Of a stretch of DNA of 64,000 nt, positions 8,596 through 17,683 are shown piece after piece. Under the pieces are notes generated by a model that was given only the letters and a program-made list of their open reading frames with translations, searched no databases and was not told where the DNA came from. Position numbers and translations under genes: made by a program. Source of the stretch: an uncultured Sphingomonadaceae bacterium (GTDB lineage Bacteria; Pseudomonadota; Alphaproteobacteria; Sphingomonadales; Sphingomonadaceae); NCBI GenBank assembly GCA_947501325.1, contig CANMVC010000001.1, positions 248,001-312,000 of the forward strand, read 5' to 3'. The stretch's first letter is position 1. The number at the start of each line of letters is the position of its first letter.

Positions 8596-9555
8596 CTAAA
8601 GTTTTGACAAACGCACGGCGAGCGGTGCCGACAGAACCAGGCTGGACAGATGATAGAACAGCAGCGGTATCAGCAACAACCCGGCATTTTCCGGAGGGAA
8701 TAATATCGCGGCCAATGGCGCACCAACCGCGATGCTTTTTTGGGCACCACCAAATAACAAGGCTTTGCGATCGTTGATGACAAAGCCTGCTGTACCACCC
8801 AAAAGCCAAGCTCCGCCAAAGGCAAATATCAGCAGCGCCGCAATAGCGACCGAAACGATCAGAAATTCATCGGCGGGTATCTGTTGCCAAATCCCCGCAG
8901 CCACCGCGCCAGAGAAGGCGACATACACGGCCAAGCTTATTGCAAGCTTGTCTGACCATCCCACGATATTACCATGCCGCTTCACCCACGGCCGCGCCCA
9001 GCGCTGGATCAACTGGCCGATGACAAATGGCAACAGCAGCATCGTCATAATCTTCACAAAAGAGGCGCCGGTGATCACAATGCCCACGGAGCTGGCCAAT
9101 AATGCGAAAAAGACCGGCGTTATGATTATCGATGACAAATTGACCGTCGCGGCCGCGATGACGGATGCGCCTACATTACCTTTTGCTATGGCGGTATAGC
9201 TCGCCGCCGATTGAATCGTCGATGGCAGACAACCAAGATAGAGAAATCCGACCGCAATCATCGGCGTGACATATCCGTCCAAAATGCTCGACAGCGCAAA
9301 CCCTGCAAATACCATTGCACCGAAAACAAACCCGAAAACCGCTGATTGCAGGCGCCAGTTTCGAAAACCGGCGACCACCTCCTGCCTGTCCAGCCGGATG
9401 CCATGGAGAAGAAATATCCAGAAAATTCCTGCGGTAACCGCGAAAGCCGCAACTGGCTCAGCTGATCCGGTAACCGGGAATAGCGTCGCCAGAAGAACCG
9501 AGCCTCCTAGCAACCAGATAAATTTGTCCGTCAAAATCAGTTTTATGGTTTGCAT
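8596..9555 (-). CDS. Bile acid:sodium symporter family (SBF-like) transporter
   Basis: This protein of about 319 residues has roughly ten hydrophobic helices. The segments IFLLHGIRLDRQEV, GFLYLGCLPSTIQS and KALLFGGAQKSIAVGAPLA are typical of the SBF-like (PF13593, YfeH-type) branch of the bile acid:sodium symporter superfamily. It is predicted to lie in the inner membrane and carry an organic anion with sodium; the substrate is unknown. The ATG at 9555 is preferred over a TTG 15 codons upstream, because the first membrane helix then starts normally. It is convergent with ybbP, with an 11-base spacer, and no terminator is obvious there. Confidence 0.88.
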   Translation of the reverse strand: MQTIKLILTDKFIWLLGGSVLLATLFPVTGSAEPVAAFAVTAGIFWIFLLHGIRLDRQEVVAGFRNWRLQSAVFGFVFGAMVFAGFALSSILDGYVTPMIAVGFLYLGCLPSTIQSAASYTAIAKGNVGASVIAAATVNLSSIIITPVFFALLASSVGIVITGASFVKIMTMLLLPFVIGQLIQRWARPWVKRHGNIVGWSDKLAISLAVYVAFSGAVAAGIWQQIPADEFLIVSVAIAALLIFAFGGAWLLGGTAGFVINDRKALLFGGAQKSIAVGAPLAAILFPPENAGLLLIPLLFYHLSSLVLSAPLAVRLSKL

Positions 9556-9664
9556 GGCCCATTCGCCAATGCTCCAGAGCGGTATCTGATGCAAGTCCAA
9601 CCAGAGGCATATTTAATCCATGATCACAAGAACATGCACCTTGCTCCTCCAAAACGGGCCGCGG

Positions 9665-10555
9665 CTATGATCGAATACGGTGCCAGATTGCACGCGCCAG
9701 ATCCACGCTCAATCGCGGGGACGCTTTCAATACAGTCGGGGGATGGCTAATCAAAGCTCTGCCGAATAATTGAATGTCAAAATGATGCCAACTCGACAAG
9801 ATCCGCTCTACCAGAGCCTTGGCCCGCAAGGCGTTATCGTCGACATGCTTCAATTCGCGCAGCAGTACTTTGGAAACCAATTGGCGGATTTCTTTGCTCC
9901 GCATGTCAGTCAAACTGCGCTCATGGCGGCGATAGAGATAGAGGTCCTTGTCTACCGGAACCATCTTATAATGATGGGCAGCACGCATCCAGTAATCATA
10001 ATCTTCTGCGCCAAAAAGCTGCTCGTCATACCCGCCCAGCTTTTCCGTGACCTGCCGCCGATAGAGAAAAGCGGCACCCACCGGATTGCCGAACCAGCGT
10101 TGGTCAATCGGTGGCGGCGCGACATAGCGCAGGATATTTTCCTCCTCATCGATCACGCTATAACCGGCATAGACCACATCCGCTTCTGGCTCCGTCTCCA
10201 ATTTTTCTACCAGCGTTGCGATCATATTGGGCCGCAGAATATTGTCATCGCTCGTCCAGCTATGCAAAGCACCCTGCGCTTCTGTAAAGCCGCGATTGAG
10301 GGTAGCGGGTAGTCCCAGGTTTCGTTCGTTGGTGAGATGCAGCACGCGGGGGTCTGCCTGGGCATGCCGATTTATAATGGCAGCGGATTGATCCGTTGAC
10401 GCATCATCAATACAAATTAGCTCCCAATTGGAATAATCCTGCCTGAGAACCGATTGCATCGCGCTGTCGAGATATTTTTCGCCATTATATATCGGCATGA
10501 CGATAGTAACTACCGGACAATTAAGAGTAAACGATGTCTCGGATTCCGCTTCCAT
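9665..10555 (-). CDS. Family 2 glycosyltransferase
   Basis: This 296-residue GT-A fold enzyme begins with VTIVMPIYNGEKYLDSAM and ELICIDDASTDQS, the nucleotide-sugar binding region. The metal-binding acid motif follows as TSDDNI, and GAEDYDYWMRAAH supplies the acceptor-side ED motif. It ends in a helical tail without a membrane helix, so it is probably a soluble or peripheral enzyme. It would add a sugar to a surface glycan or lipid; donor and acceptor cannot be read. It is monocistronic here, not in a polysaccharide cluster, and is divergent from typA. Confidence 0.88.
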   Translation of the reverse strand: MEAESETSFTLNCPVVTIVMPIYNGEKYLDSAMQSVLRQDYSNWELICIDDASTDQSAAIINRHAQADPRVLHLTNERNLGLPATLNRGFTEAQGALHSWTSDDNILRPNMIATLVEKLETEPEADVVYAGYSVIDEEENILRYVAPPPIDQRWFGNPVGAAFLYRRQVTEKLGGYDEQLFGAEDYDYWMRAAHHYKMVPVDKDLYLYRRHERSLTDMRSKEIRQLVSKVLLRELKHVDDNALRAKALVERILSSWHHFDIQLFGRALISHPPTVLKASPRLSVDLARAIWHRIRS

Positions 10556-10760
10556 ATGCCATCTATATTTACAGGGGGTATAATTTTGATGAACCTAATA
10601 TATGAATAGGCAAATGCCATCATTATTTTCATGACAGAACGATAGACTGTATCAAAGCCGGTTTCTGATGTTGCGGCGCAGCACAAAACAGGTTAAGGGC
10701 GCACCCAATATAAGGCGTGGCGTTGAAGCCCCCTTTCCTCTCTTTACGGCAGAATTTATA

Positions 10761-12578
10761 ATGGCTCTTCGCAATATCGCTATCATCGCGCACGTGGATC
10801 ACGGCAAAACCACCCTTGTGGACCAGCTTTTCCGCCAGTCCGGCACGTTCCGCGACAATGAACGGGTCGAGGAACGCGCGATGGATAGCAATGATCTTGA
10901 AAAAGAGCGCGGCATCACGATTCTCGCCAAATGTACCAGTGTTGACTGGAAAGGCACACGTATCAACATTGTCGATACACCGGGCCATGCCGACTTTGGC
11001 GGCGAAGTGGAACGGATCCTGTCGATGGTCGATGGTGTTATCCTGCTGGTCGACAGTGCCGAAGGCGCAATGCCGCAAACCAAATTCGTGACCGGCAAGG
11101 CGCTGGCCCTTGGTCTGAAACCGATTGTTGTCGTCAACAAGATCGACCGTCCCGATGGGCGTGCAGAGGAAGTGCTCGACGAAGTGTTCGACCTGTTCGT
11201 CAATCTCGATGCCAATGACGAGCAACTGGATTTCCCGACGCTCTTCGCCAGCGGCCGTAACGGCTATGCCGGCGATACTCCCGATGTTCGCGAGGGGGAT
11301 TTGTCACCATTGTTCGACAAGATTGTCGAGCATGTGCCTAAGCCGGACGTTGACCCAGAGGCGGATTTCAAATTCCTCGTTACTCTGCTCGATCGCGATA
11401 ATTTTGTTGGCCGCATCCTGACCGGCAAAGTCCAGAGCGGAAAAATTGATCTAAACATGCCAATCCACGCGATTGATATGGATGGTAAAGTTGTTGAAAC
11501 TGGCCGTGCCACCAAGATCATGGCATTTAATGGCCTCGAGCGCGTTCCCGTAGAAAGCGCCAAGGCGGGCGACATTATTTCACTGGCAGGCCTGACCAAA
11601 GCAACTGTGTCCAACACGATTTGCGATCCTTCTGTGACGGAACCGATTGCCGCGCAACCGATTGATCCCCCAACTCTGTCGATGCGCTTTGCTGTAAATG
11701 ACAGTCCTGTGGCTGGCCGCGAAGGCGATAAGGTTACGAGCCGGATCATCCGCGACCGCCTGCTCCGTGAAGCAGAATCCAATGTCGCCATTAAAGTGAC
11801 CGAAAGTGACGACCGGGACAGCTTTGAAGTCGCTGGTCGCGGCGAATTGCAACTGGGCGTTCTCATTGAAACGATGCGCCGTGAAGGCTTTGAGCTGGGA
11901 ATTTCCCGTCCTCGCGTGCTGTACCGCGAAGAAGACGGCAAACGCCAGGAACCGTATGAAACAGTCGTTATCGACGTGGATGATGAATATAGCAGCACCG
12001 TTGTTTCCAAAATGCAGCGTCGCAAAGCTGAATTGACCGAACAACGTCCTTCCGGCGCTGGCAAGACCCGTTTGACCTTCTCCGCCCCTTCTCGCGGCCT
12101 GATCGGTTATCATGGCGAATTTCTGTCCGACACACGCGGCACCGGCCTGATGAACCGTCTTTTCGAAAAATATGGCGAATATAAAGGTGTGATCGAAGGC
12201 CGCCCGGTTGGCGTCCTGGTATCGAACGGCACGGGCGATACGGCGGCTTATGCGCTGAATATGCTCGAAGAACGCGGCGTCCTGTTTATCGGTGCGCAAA
12301 CGCCGGTCTATGAAGGCATGATCATTGGCGAAAATGCCAAGCCCGGCGATCTGGATGTCAATCCGATGAAGTCAAAGGCGCTCACCAACTTCCGGGTTTC
12401 CGGAAAAGAAGACGCCATTCGCCTGACCACACCAAAGGTCATGACGCTGGAACAGGCCATTGCCTATATCGACAATGACGAGCTGGTCGAAGTAACACCA
12501 AAGAATATCCGCCTGCGCAAACGCTATCTTGATCCCAATGATCGCAAGAAAGCAGCGCGCAAAGCGGAAGCGGCCTAA
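10761..12578 (+). CDS. typA: Ribosome-associated translational GTPase TypA/BipA
   Basis: This 605-residue protein is a full-length TypA/BipA. The G1 motif [11 protein letters not shown]3 [11 protein letters not shown] and G4 NKIDR are intact, as is the ERGITI switch I segment. They are followed by the elongation-factor-like domains and the BipA-specific C-terminal domain ([32 protein letters not shown]-type segment). The protein binds the ribosome and supports 50S assembly and growth under stress, including cold. The start is the ATG at 10761, directly before the conserved [15 protein letters not shown]; an earlier ATG at 10668 adds only non-conserved residues. It ends 4 bases into the convergent sugar dehydrogenase gene. 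Confidence 0.97.
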   Translation: MALRNIAIIAHVDHGKTTLVDQLFRQSGTFRDNERVEERAMDSNDLEKERGITILAKCTSVDWKGTRINIVDTPGHADFGGEVERILSMVDGVILLVDSAEGAMPQTKFVTGKALALGLKPIVVVNKIDRPDGRAEEVLDEVFDLFVNLDANDEQLDFPTLFASGRNGYAGDTPDVREGDLSPLFDKIVEHVPKPDVDPEADFKFLVTLLDRDNFVGRILTGKVQSGKIDLNMPIHAIDMDGKVVETGRATKIMAFNGLERVPVESAKAGDIISLAGLTKATVSNTICDPSVTEPIAAQPIDPPTLSMRFAVNDSPVAGREGDKVTSRIIRDRLLREAESNVAIKVTESDDRDSFEVAGRGELQLGVLIETMRREGFELGISRPRVLYREEDGKRQEPYETVVIDVDDEYSSTVVSKMQRRKAELTEQRPSGAGKTRLTFSAPSRGLIGYHGEFLSDTRGTGLMNRLFEKYGEYKGVIEGRPVGVLVSNGTGDTAAYALNMLEERGVLFIGAQTPVYEGMIIGENAKPGDLDVNPMKSKALTNFRVSGKEDAIRLTTPKVMTLEQAIAYIDNDELVEVTPKNIRLRKRYLDPNDRKKAARKAEAA

Positions 12579-14077
12579 GACCCAGAGGGTTCAACCACAA
12601 ATATTTCGCCATCGGAATCAGCAAGGATCAGATTATTTTCCTGATCAATTCCGATGGCAACTATTCCATCGATACTGCCAGCATCTGGTTCAAAATCTGC
12701 ATTGAGCAATTCATACCTTGATGAAGGAAGAGTTTCTCCCGGCTCCAGATCAGTATTGCGAACGGCCCATATTTTGCCGCTGTCGCGATCCGCGAAGATA
12801 TATTTCCCTTGCAGGTTTATGACTGACCCCAGATAAACGGCACCTCCAACAATTGAGCTTCCCTCCCGGTCTCCAGTGCCGCGAGCATAAGCGGTGAGAG
12901 GAAAGGACGACGATAATCCAGCGCTATCCATTACCGGCTCTATGCCTTCCAACTGAGGCCAACCAAAGTTGAATGGCTCACTAGTTACAGATACGAAATT
13001 GATTTCCTCTGCCACGCTACTTCCCCGGTCAGAAAAATAAAAGCCATCACCAAAGCCAAAGCCATTCTTAGGATCTTGCAGGCCTATGGCATAGACCAGA
13101 GGATCGCCACCTTGGCTCAAAAAGGGGTTGTCAGCAGGGATGAAAAAACGCACTGGCGCTGCTCCTGCAAATGGATCAGGATTGGGAGTGAGCCGTAAAA
13201 TCTTACCCAGTTGACTGAACGGTGTACCAGCATTTGCCGGAACACCAGCATCACCAACCCCAATATAGAGGTTTCCTCCTTGAAAACTTAGCCAGCCACC
13301 ATAGTTTATGTCAGAATCATGTTCGATTTCTAAGATTGTTCCTGTGCCCAAAAGGCCTTCAGACGTATTGCGATTAATCTGCCGGATAGTGATATCGCTA
13401 CCCGCGCTACCAAATGGCCCTGAGCGTTGAGCGGTTACAAAAGCCCAGTAGGTATCGTTAGCGGTAAAACCAGGGTCAACCGTCAGTCCCAAAAGCCCAC
13501 CTTCTCCCGTCGTGTTTACATTACGAAGCGTCCGGTCAAGCCTTCGTGTGCCATCTATAGTGTCCAGCTCATAGATGTTACCGCCCCGTTCCGTGACGAA
13601 CACTTTCGTTTGATTGGGGATTTTTGCAATGGCCGTGACGTCATTTAAACCCGTCGTGAGTCTTCGAACACCGATACCTTCCCGATCGTTGTTGACCGTT
13701 ACGGTTAAGTCGAGGGTATCGCTAGCGCTGCCGTCGCTAACCTGCACCGTCACTTGGTAAACATTATCTTGATCGGCATCAGTGGGAAGTTCGAAATTTG
13801 GCGTGACCACAAATCTTAAAGCGCCGTTGCCGGCAATAGAGAAGTCATCCGCATCGTCACCGCCGGAGATCGAAAAGCTTAACCCACCGCCATCGGCATC
13901 AGTTGCCCGTACCGTTAAAACATTGAATTCATTTTCCGTAACTGTTGCCGAGGGTGCTGTTGTAATTTGTGGCGGCGAGTTACCGCTGGGTGGGAGCACT
14001 ACGGGTGAAGAAGAATCGCCACCGCCGCCGCAGGCTGTCAAAGTCAAAATCGAACAAATCAAGAATAAACGGCGCAT
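12575..14077 (-). CDS. PQQ-type sugar dehydrogenase lipoprotein with cadherin-like N-terminal domain
   Basis: This 500-residue lipoprotein has a signal ending in LTAC (Cys16), then a glycine/serine linker. Residues about 35-130 form a cadherin-like beta-sandwich (ATDADGGGLSFSISGGDD, VQVSDGSASDTL). From about 135 to the end is a glucose/sorbosone dehydrogenase-type beta-propeller: ITERGG-type strand VFVTERGGNIYELD, GEGGLLGLTVDPGF, IYIGVGDAG-like NLYIGVGDAG, GLQDPKNGFGFG and EEINFV. Family members oxidise aldose sugars with pyrroloquinoline quinone, but many homologues are uncharacterised and may not bind PQQ. No PQQ synthesis genes are seen in the window. It probably sits in the periplasm on a membrane. 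Confidence 0.82.
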   Translation of the reverse strand: MRRLFLICSILTLTACGGGGDSSSPVVLPPSGNSPPQITTAPSATVTENEFNVLTVRATDADGGGLSFSISGGDDADDFSIAGNGALRFVVTPNFELPTDADQDNVYQVTVQVSDGSASDTLDLTVTVNNDREGIGVRRLTTGLNDVTAIAKIPNQTKVFVTERGGNIYELDTIDGTRRLDRTLRNVNTTGEGGLLGLTVDPGFTANDTYWAFVTAQRSGPFGSAGSDITIRQINRNTSEGLLGTGTILEIEHDSDINYGGWLSFQGGNLYIGVGDAGVPANAGTPFSQLGKILRLTPNPDPFAGAAPVRFFIPADNPFLSQGGDPLVYAIGLQDPKNGFGFGDGFYFSDRGSSVAEEINFVSVTSEPFNFGWPQLEGIEPVMDSAGLSSSFPLTAYARGTGDREGSSIVGGAVYLGSVINLQGKYIFADRDSGKIWAVRNTDLEPGETLPSSRYELLNADFEPDAGSIDGIVAIGIDQENNLILADSDGEIFVVEPSGS

Positions 14078-14256
14078 AAATAAGAACCCCCAAATTAATT
14101 TATTTATTGCTAGATATTAATAATCGATTTTTCAAGACATCCTTTATGAGTAATATTATTATTTGGTCTGGATATAATTATTACCATCGAAATCGTTTAC
14201 AACACCTGATCGTTGTCAGTGCATGAGCAGCTATTGTTATTGCTTCAAGCGTGAGA

Positions 14257-15243
14257 ATGGGACATCATAAATCCATGATGGCATTTACAAGAAGACTTCT
14301 CAGGGAGGGCCGTTTGTTGGGAATTTCGATGATATTCGCAGCTTGCTCTTCTGATACAGCCACCAGCACTCAAGCCTCTGCCGATAACATAGCCTGCCGC
14401 GATCATCCGCTGGCCTTGCAAGTTCTCGGCTCCGGTGGTCCGATTGCGGATGATCACCGTGCCGGGTCCAGCAACATAATATGGGTTGATGGCAAAGCCC
14501 GACTGCTGATTGATGCAGGCAGCGGTACGTTTGTCCGCTATGGCGAAGCTGGGGTCGACTTCAACGATCATGATGCCATCCTGCTGACCCATTTACACGG
14601 CGATCATGCCAGCGGCCTGCCTGCTTTGCTCAACAGTGGCGCTTTTGCAAAACGCAAGTCAGGCCTCACCATTGCAGGACCAGCCGGGAATAACCTATTT
14701 CCATCGACCAGTGCTTTTCTTGATTCATTGATCAGCAAAGAAGGTGGCGCTCTACGCTATCTGCATCCCTATCTTGAAGATGATGCCGCCCTGCCCCGTT
14801 TGGCGGCCGTGAACATTGACACAGACAAAACCGGACTTCAAACAATCTGGAACGAGGATGGTTTGCAGGTCGATGCGATTTCGGTCCACCATCTTGATGT
14901 GCCCGCGCTCGCATATGTCATTAGCGTTAAAGGAAAGACCGTTGTCTTTTCCGGTGATCAGAGTTTCCTGAGCGAAGATTTTGTCGCGGCGCTATCGGGC
15001 AACAAGCCAGATTTGCTGGTAATGCACAATGCCATCACCATGGCTGATGGTCAGCCGCGCGGTTTGCACCGCGATCCGAAATCCATCGGAGAAACCGCAG
15101 CAGCGCTTGATGCGCAGACCTTGTTGTTAACCCATCATATGCAGCGGGCCGTCACAGCCCAAAACGAAGTGAATGCAGCGATTGCGGAGAATTATGGCGG
15201 ACCCGTTTTGCTGGCAGATGATTTGTCTTGCTATCCGCTATGA
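14257..15243 (+). CDS. Metallo-beta-lactamase-fold hydrolase, predicted lipoprotein
   Basis: This protein of about 328 residues has the MBL-fold metal motif THLHGDHASG, the later HHLDVPALAY, the metal-bridging Asp in VVFSGDQSF, and the final LLTHHM. The pattern resembles the RNase Z/arylsulfatase-like branch of the MBL fold. The N-terminus has a hydrophobic stretch ending FAAC (Cys30), so it is likely a periplasmic lipoprotein and not an RNA-processing enzyme. Substrate is unknown. The frame begins with GTG at 14251; the ATG at 14257 is taken, with further ATGs at 14275 and 14278 possible. The 180-base AT-rich spacer to the divergent dehydrogenase gene probably holds both promoters. Confidence 0.8.
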   Translation: MGHHKSMMAFTRRLLREGRLLGISMIFAACSSDTATSTQASADNIACRDHPLALQVLGSGGPIADDHRAGSSNIIWVDGKARLLIDAGSGTFVRYGEAGVDFNDHDAILLTHLHGDHASGLPALLNSGAFAKRKSGLTIAGPAGNNLFPSTSAFLDSLISKEGGALRYLHPYLEDDAALPRLAAVNIDTDKTGLQTIWNEDGLQVDAISVHHLDVPALAYVISVKGKTVVFSGDQSFLSEDFVAALSGNKPDLLVMHNAITMADGQPRGLHRDPKSIGETAAALDAQTLLLTHHMQRAVTAQNEVNAAIAENYGGPVLLADDLSCYPL

Positions 15244-15608
15244 CCGGGAAATTCGATAAGGCAATCAGAGCCCCTTTCTAACCGAAAAATTGGATCTAGA
15301 ATCTTGACCATGAGGTGGTTCAACTTTGCTCGAATTTGGGCTTTCCTACATGCCAAAAGTTACATATGAGGAACTATGGGAATTAAACTGTTCTATATGA
15401 ACGTTGTAGGCTTAGTTTTTAACCATAGATATGAGAGAAATTTTTGATCGATTCTGTGTAGAGGCTGTATAATGATGCATGGCCTTGTGAAGTTATTCAG
15501 TCCAAAACAAGCCAGTACAGCCGGTCGTATAGCCGCGAGACGTAGAATAGAAGCTTGATTTTCGACTCGGGCTGCCTAGGCTTGCAATCGATAAAAAGGA
15601 GGGGAAGA
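15244..15608. other. Intergenic stretch with one doubtful 28-codon ORF
   Basis: This 365-base, fairly AT-rich stretch separates the MBL-fold gene from the DUF805 gene. No RNA gene or repeat was recognised. The only possible coding piece is ATG 15472 to TGA 15558 (28 codons), beginning MMHGLVKLFSPKQ and ending in an arginine-rich IAARRRIEA. It has a TATAATGATG start context but no clear ribosome-binding site. It may be chance. Most of the rest looks like non-coding upstream DNA for the DUF805 gene, which has a strong AGGAGGGG just before its start. Confidence 0.35.
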
Positions 15609-16028
15609 ATGATGGAATGGATGTTGATGCCGCTGAAACGCTATGCGGAGTTTAGCGGTAGATCTCGGCGCAAAGAATATTGGATGTTTTTTCTGTTAAA
15701 TGTCATTGTTTTGTTCGGATTGGCGATCGTCGGCGGCATCCTGGGGGCATTCACTCCCGACGCGTCCGGCGAAATGGGATTGGGCGGCGGACTTGTGCTG
15801 GGTCTGTTTGCCCTCTACGCGCTCGCAATTTTCATTCCTTCACTGGCCGTCCAGGTTCGCCGCTTTCACGATCAGGACAAATCTGGTTGGTTCGTGCTGC
15901 TTGGCTTCATTCCCTATGTTGGGGGTATCATTGTCCTTGTTTTTATGTGCCTGGAAGGAACCAAGGGCAAAAACCGCTTTGGCGATGATCCGAAGATGAG
16001 TGACAATGTCGGCGACGTATTTAGCTGA
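15609..16028 (+). CDS. DUF805 family membrane protein
   Basis: This protein of about 139 residues has the DUF805 pattern: PLKRYAEFSGRSRRKEYW near the start, three to four hydrophobic helices, the conserved VQVRRFHDQDKSGWF, and the ending GTKGKNRFGDDP. The family consists of small inner-membrane proteins of unknown action. The start is well fixed by a strong AGGAGGGG sequence at 15598-15604 just before ATG 15609; the adjacent ATG at 15612 is equally possible. The gene is followed by a clear terminator at 16080-16110. Confidence 0.92.
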   Translation: MMEWMLMPLKRYAEFSGRSRRKEYWMFFLLNVIVLFGLAIVGGILGAFTPDASGEMGLGGGLVLGLFALYALAIFIPSLAVQVRRFHDQDKSGWFVLLGFIPYVGGIIVLVFMCLEGTKGKNRFGDDPKMSDNVGDVFS

Positions 16029-16079
16029 ACATTGATTGGCTTCTGCCAGATTAAGCTCAGTATAACTTGAATTTCGATG

Positions 16080-16110
16080 GGGTTGTGGCAAAGCGCCACA
16101 ACCCTTTTTT
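16080..16110 (+). terminator. Rho-independent terminator after the DUF805 gene
   Basis: A perfect 10-bp stem, GGGTTGTGGC (16080-16089) with GCCACAACCC (16095-16104), closes a five-base loop and is followed by six T residues. It lies 52 bases after the DUF805 stop. The T tract runs straight into GGAGAGA, the ribosome-binding site of the next gene, so terminator and translation signal are almost fused. The DUF3297 gene must be transcribed by read-through or from a promoter at or within this region. Confidence 0.9.
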
Positions 16111-16124
16111 GGAGAGACAGAATA

Positions 16125-16439
16125 ATGACCGATACGCCCGATCAACCGGAGAATGAAACAAAATCCGGCCCGGACACCCCCCCAGACCATCTCGCGATCA
16201 ATCCGCGCAGCAAATATTATGGTGGCGAATTGCTCGAGCGAGGCATTGGCATTAATTTTCGTGGAGCCCGCAAGCATAATATCGAAGAATATTGCGTGTC
16301 AGAAGGTTGGGTCAAAGTTCAGGCTGGAAAGACTATGGATCGCAAAGGCAATCCGCTGCTAATCAAACTGAATGGCGAAGTCGAAGCCTGGTTTGAAGAT
16401 CTTGGCGACGATGCACCAAAGATCAAAAAGGGCGCGTAG
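16125..16439 (+). CDS. DUF3297 family protein
   Basis: This 104-residue acidic, soluble protein matches the DUF3297 family: the variable acidic N-terminal tail is followed by PDHLAINPRSKYYGGELL, RGIGINFRG, IEEYCVSEGWVKVQAGK and RKGNPLLIKLNGEVEAWFED. The family is common in alpha- and betaproteobacteria and has no known function. The start ATG at 16125 has GGAGAGA seven bases upstream and follows directly on the T tract of the preceding terminator. Confidence 0.9.
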   Translation: MTDTPDQPENETKSGPDTPPDHLAINPRSKYYGGELLERGIGINFRGARKHNIEEYCVSEGWVKVQAGKTMDRKGNPLLIKLNGEVEAWFEDLGDDAPKIKKGA

Positions 16440-16456
16440 GCGCAGGTAGGCGATCA

Positions 16457-16855
16457 ATGACACCCCAGCGCATTCAATATCTTATCGCGCTGGTATTCTT
16501 CATACTCGGCGGATGGGCTATGCTCTTCCCGCAGCATGTCATTGATACTGTCTTTCTGCCTGAATATCGTATCGGCGGGCGCATCATGCCGTTCATGATG
16601 GCCTGTTTTGGCGCGCAGGCTCTACTGGCCGGGCTTTTTGCCGCTTTTGCCCGCTTCACGGCAACGACATTTCTGGTTTACGGAATCGCTCTGCTGCCCT
16701 TTTTCGGGTTCAATTATTACTTCACCTTTCATGACCCCGTGTTCACCAGCATGGGGTTGATTGACGCTTTAGGTAATATCGTCATGCTGGTTCTCTGCTA
16801 TGTCGGTTGGCGGAAAATTAAAGCATCCGAACGGATCGACAACAAAGGGAATTGA
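16457..16855 (+). CDS. Small four-helix membrane protein, function unknown
   Basis: This 132-residue protein has four predicted membrane helices (about residues 8-25, 42-62, 66-85 and 100-118). It ends in a short charged cytoplasmic tail (KIKASERIDNKGN). No family motif is recognised with confidence; the topology is like many DUF4345/DoxX-sized inner-membrane proteins. It lies three bases before the SDR gene and is probably co-transcribed with it and the enoyl-CoA hydratase family gene, so it may serve the same lipid-related pathway (inferred). Confidence 0.6.
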   Translation: MTPQRIQYLIALVFFILGGWAMLFPQHVIDTVFLPEYRIGGRIMPFMMACFGAQALLAGLFAAFARFTATTFLVYGIALLPFFGFNYYFTFHDPVFTSMGLIDALGNIVMLVLCYVGWRKIKASERIDNKGN

Positions 16856-16858
16856 GCG

Positions 16859-17683
16859 ATGGACTTTACCGACAAGATAGTCTGGATCACCGGCGCGTCG
16901 TCAGGAATAGGCGAAGCGCTCGCTAAAGCCTTTGCCGCGCAAGGCGCGCATATCATATTGTCCGGTCGTCGGATTGAGGCTTTGGAGGCGGTTGCAGCCG
17001 ACATCGCGACAGATACTCTGCTGCTGCCCTTTGAAACCACAGATTATGATGTTCTACCCACCAAGGTTGCAGAAGCGCAGCAATGGAAAGGCCGGGTTGA
17101 TGTGCTGATCAACAACGCCGGAATTAGCCAACGGAGCCTGGCGCTTGATACGGATCCCAACGTCCATCATCAGATTGTCAATGTCGACCTGCTCGCGCCG
17201 ATATGGCTCACGCAATTGTTGCTGCCTCATATGATTAGCGCCGGTGGCGGTCATATTGTCGGTATCAGTTCGGTGGCGGGGCGGATTGGTGTACCGCTCC
17301 GCACCGCCTATTGCGCCGCCAAACATGGCTTGATTGGCTATATGGATGCTTTGCGAGCAGAAACCCAGACGCTGCACAATATCCACGTCACCAACATATT
17401 GCCGGGCTCTATCCGCACCAACGTCTCTCGCAACGCATTGACCAAAGACGGGTCGAAACGCGACAAATCGGATGACGTTATCGACAACGGCATGGACCCA
17501 GCCGAATGTGCTCGCCAGATAGTCGAGGCAGTTGCCAACAATGTACCCGAACTGATCATTGCGGAAGGTCCGGAACTGATGCTCGCGCAATTACGGCAGA
17601 GCGACCCGGACAAACTCTTTGAAATGACGGCCGGTCTTGGTGCGCAGATTGCCGCGAAATATGAAGCCGGAGATGATAATTAA
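16859..17683 (+). CDS. Short-chain dehydrogenase/reductase (DHRS7-like)
   Basis: This 274-residue classical SDR has the cofactor motif TGASSGIG near residue 11, NNAG near 84, the catalytic Ser in GISSVAG and the YxxxK pair in TAYCAAK near residue 160. The overall pattern, with WLTQLLLPHMI and NILPGSIRTN, resembles DHRS7-type NAD(P)-dependent oxidoreductases acting on lipid or retinoid-like ketones and alcohols. The real substrate is unknown. The stop TAA shares its last A with the ATG of the next gene, so translation of the two is coupled. Confidence 0.9.
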   Translation: MDFTDKIVWITGASSGIGEALAKAFAAQGAHIILSGRRIEALEAVAADIATDTLLLPFETTDYDVLPTKVAEAQQWKGRVDVLINNAGISQRSLALDTDPNVHHQIVNVDLLAPIWLTQLLLPHMISAGGGHIVGISSVAGRIGVPLRTAYCAAKHGLIGYMDALRAETQTLHNIHVTNILPGSIRTNVSRNALTKDGSKRDKSDDVIDNGMDPAECARQIVEAVANNVPELIIAEGPELMLAQLRQSDPDKLFEMTAGLGAQIAAKYEAGDDN

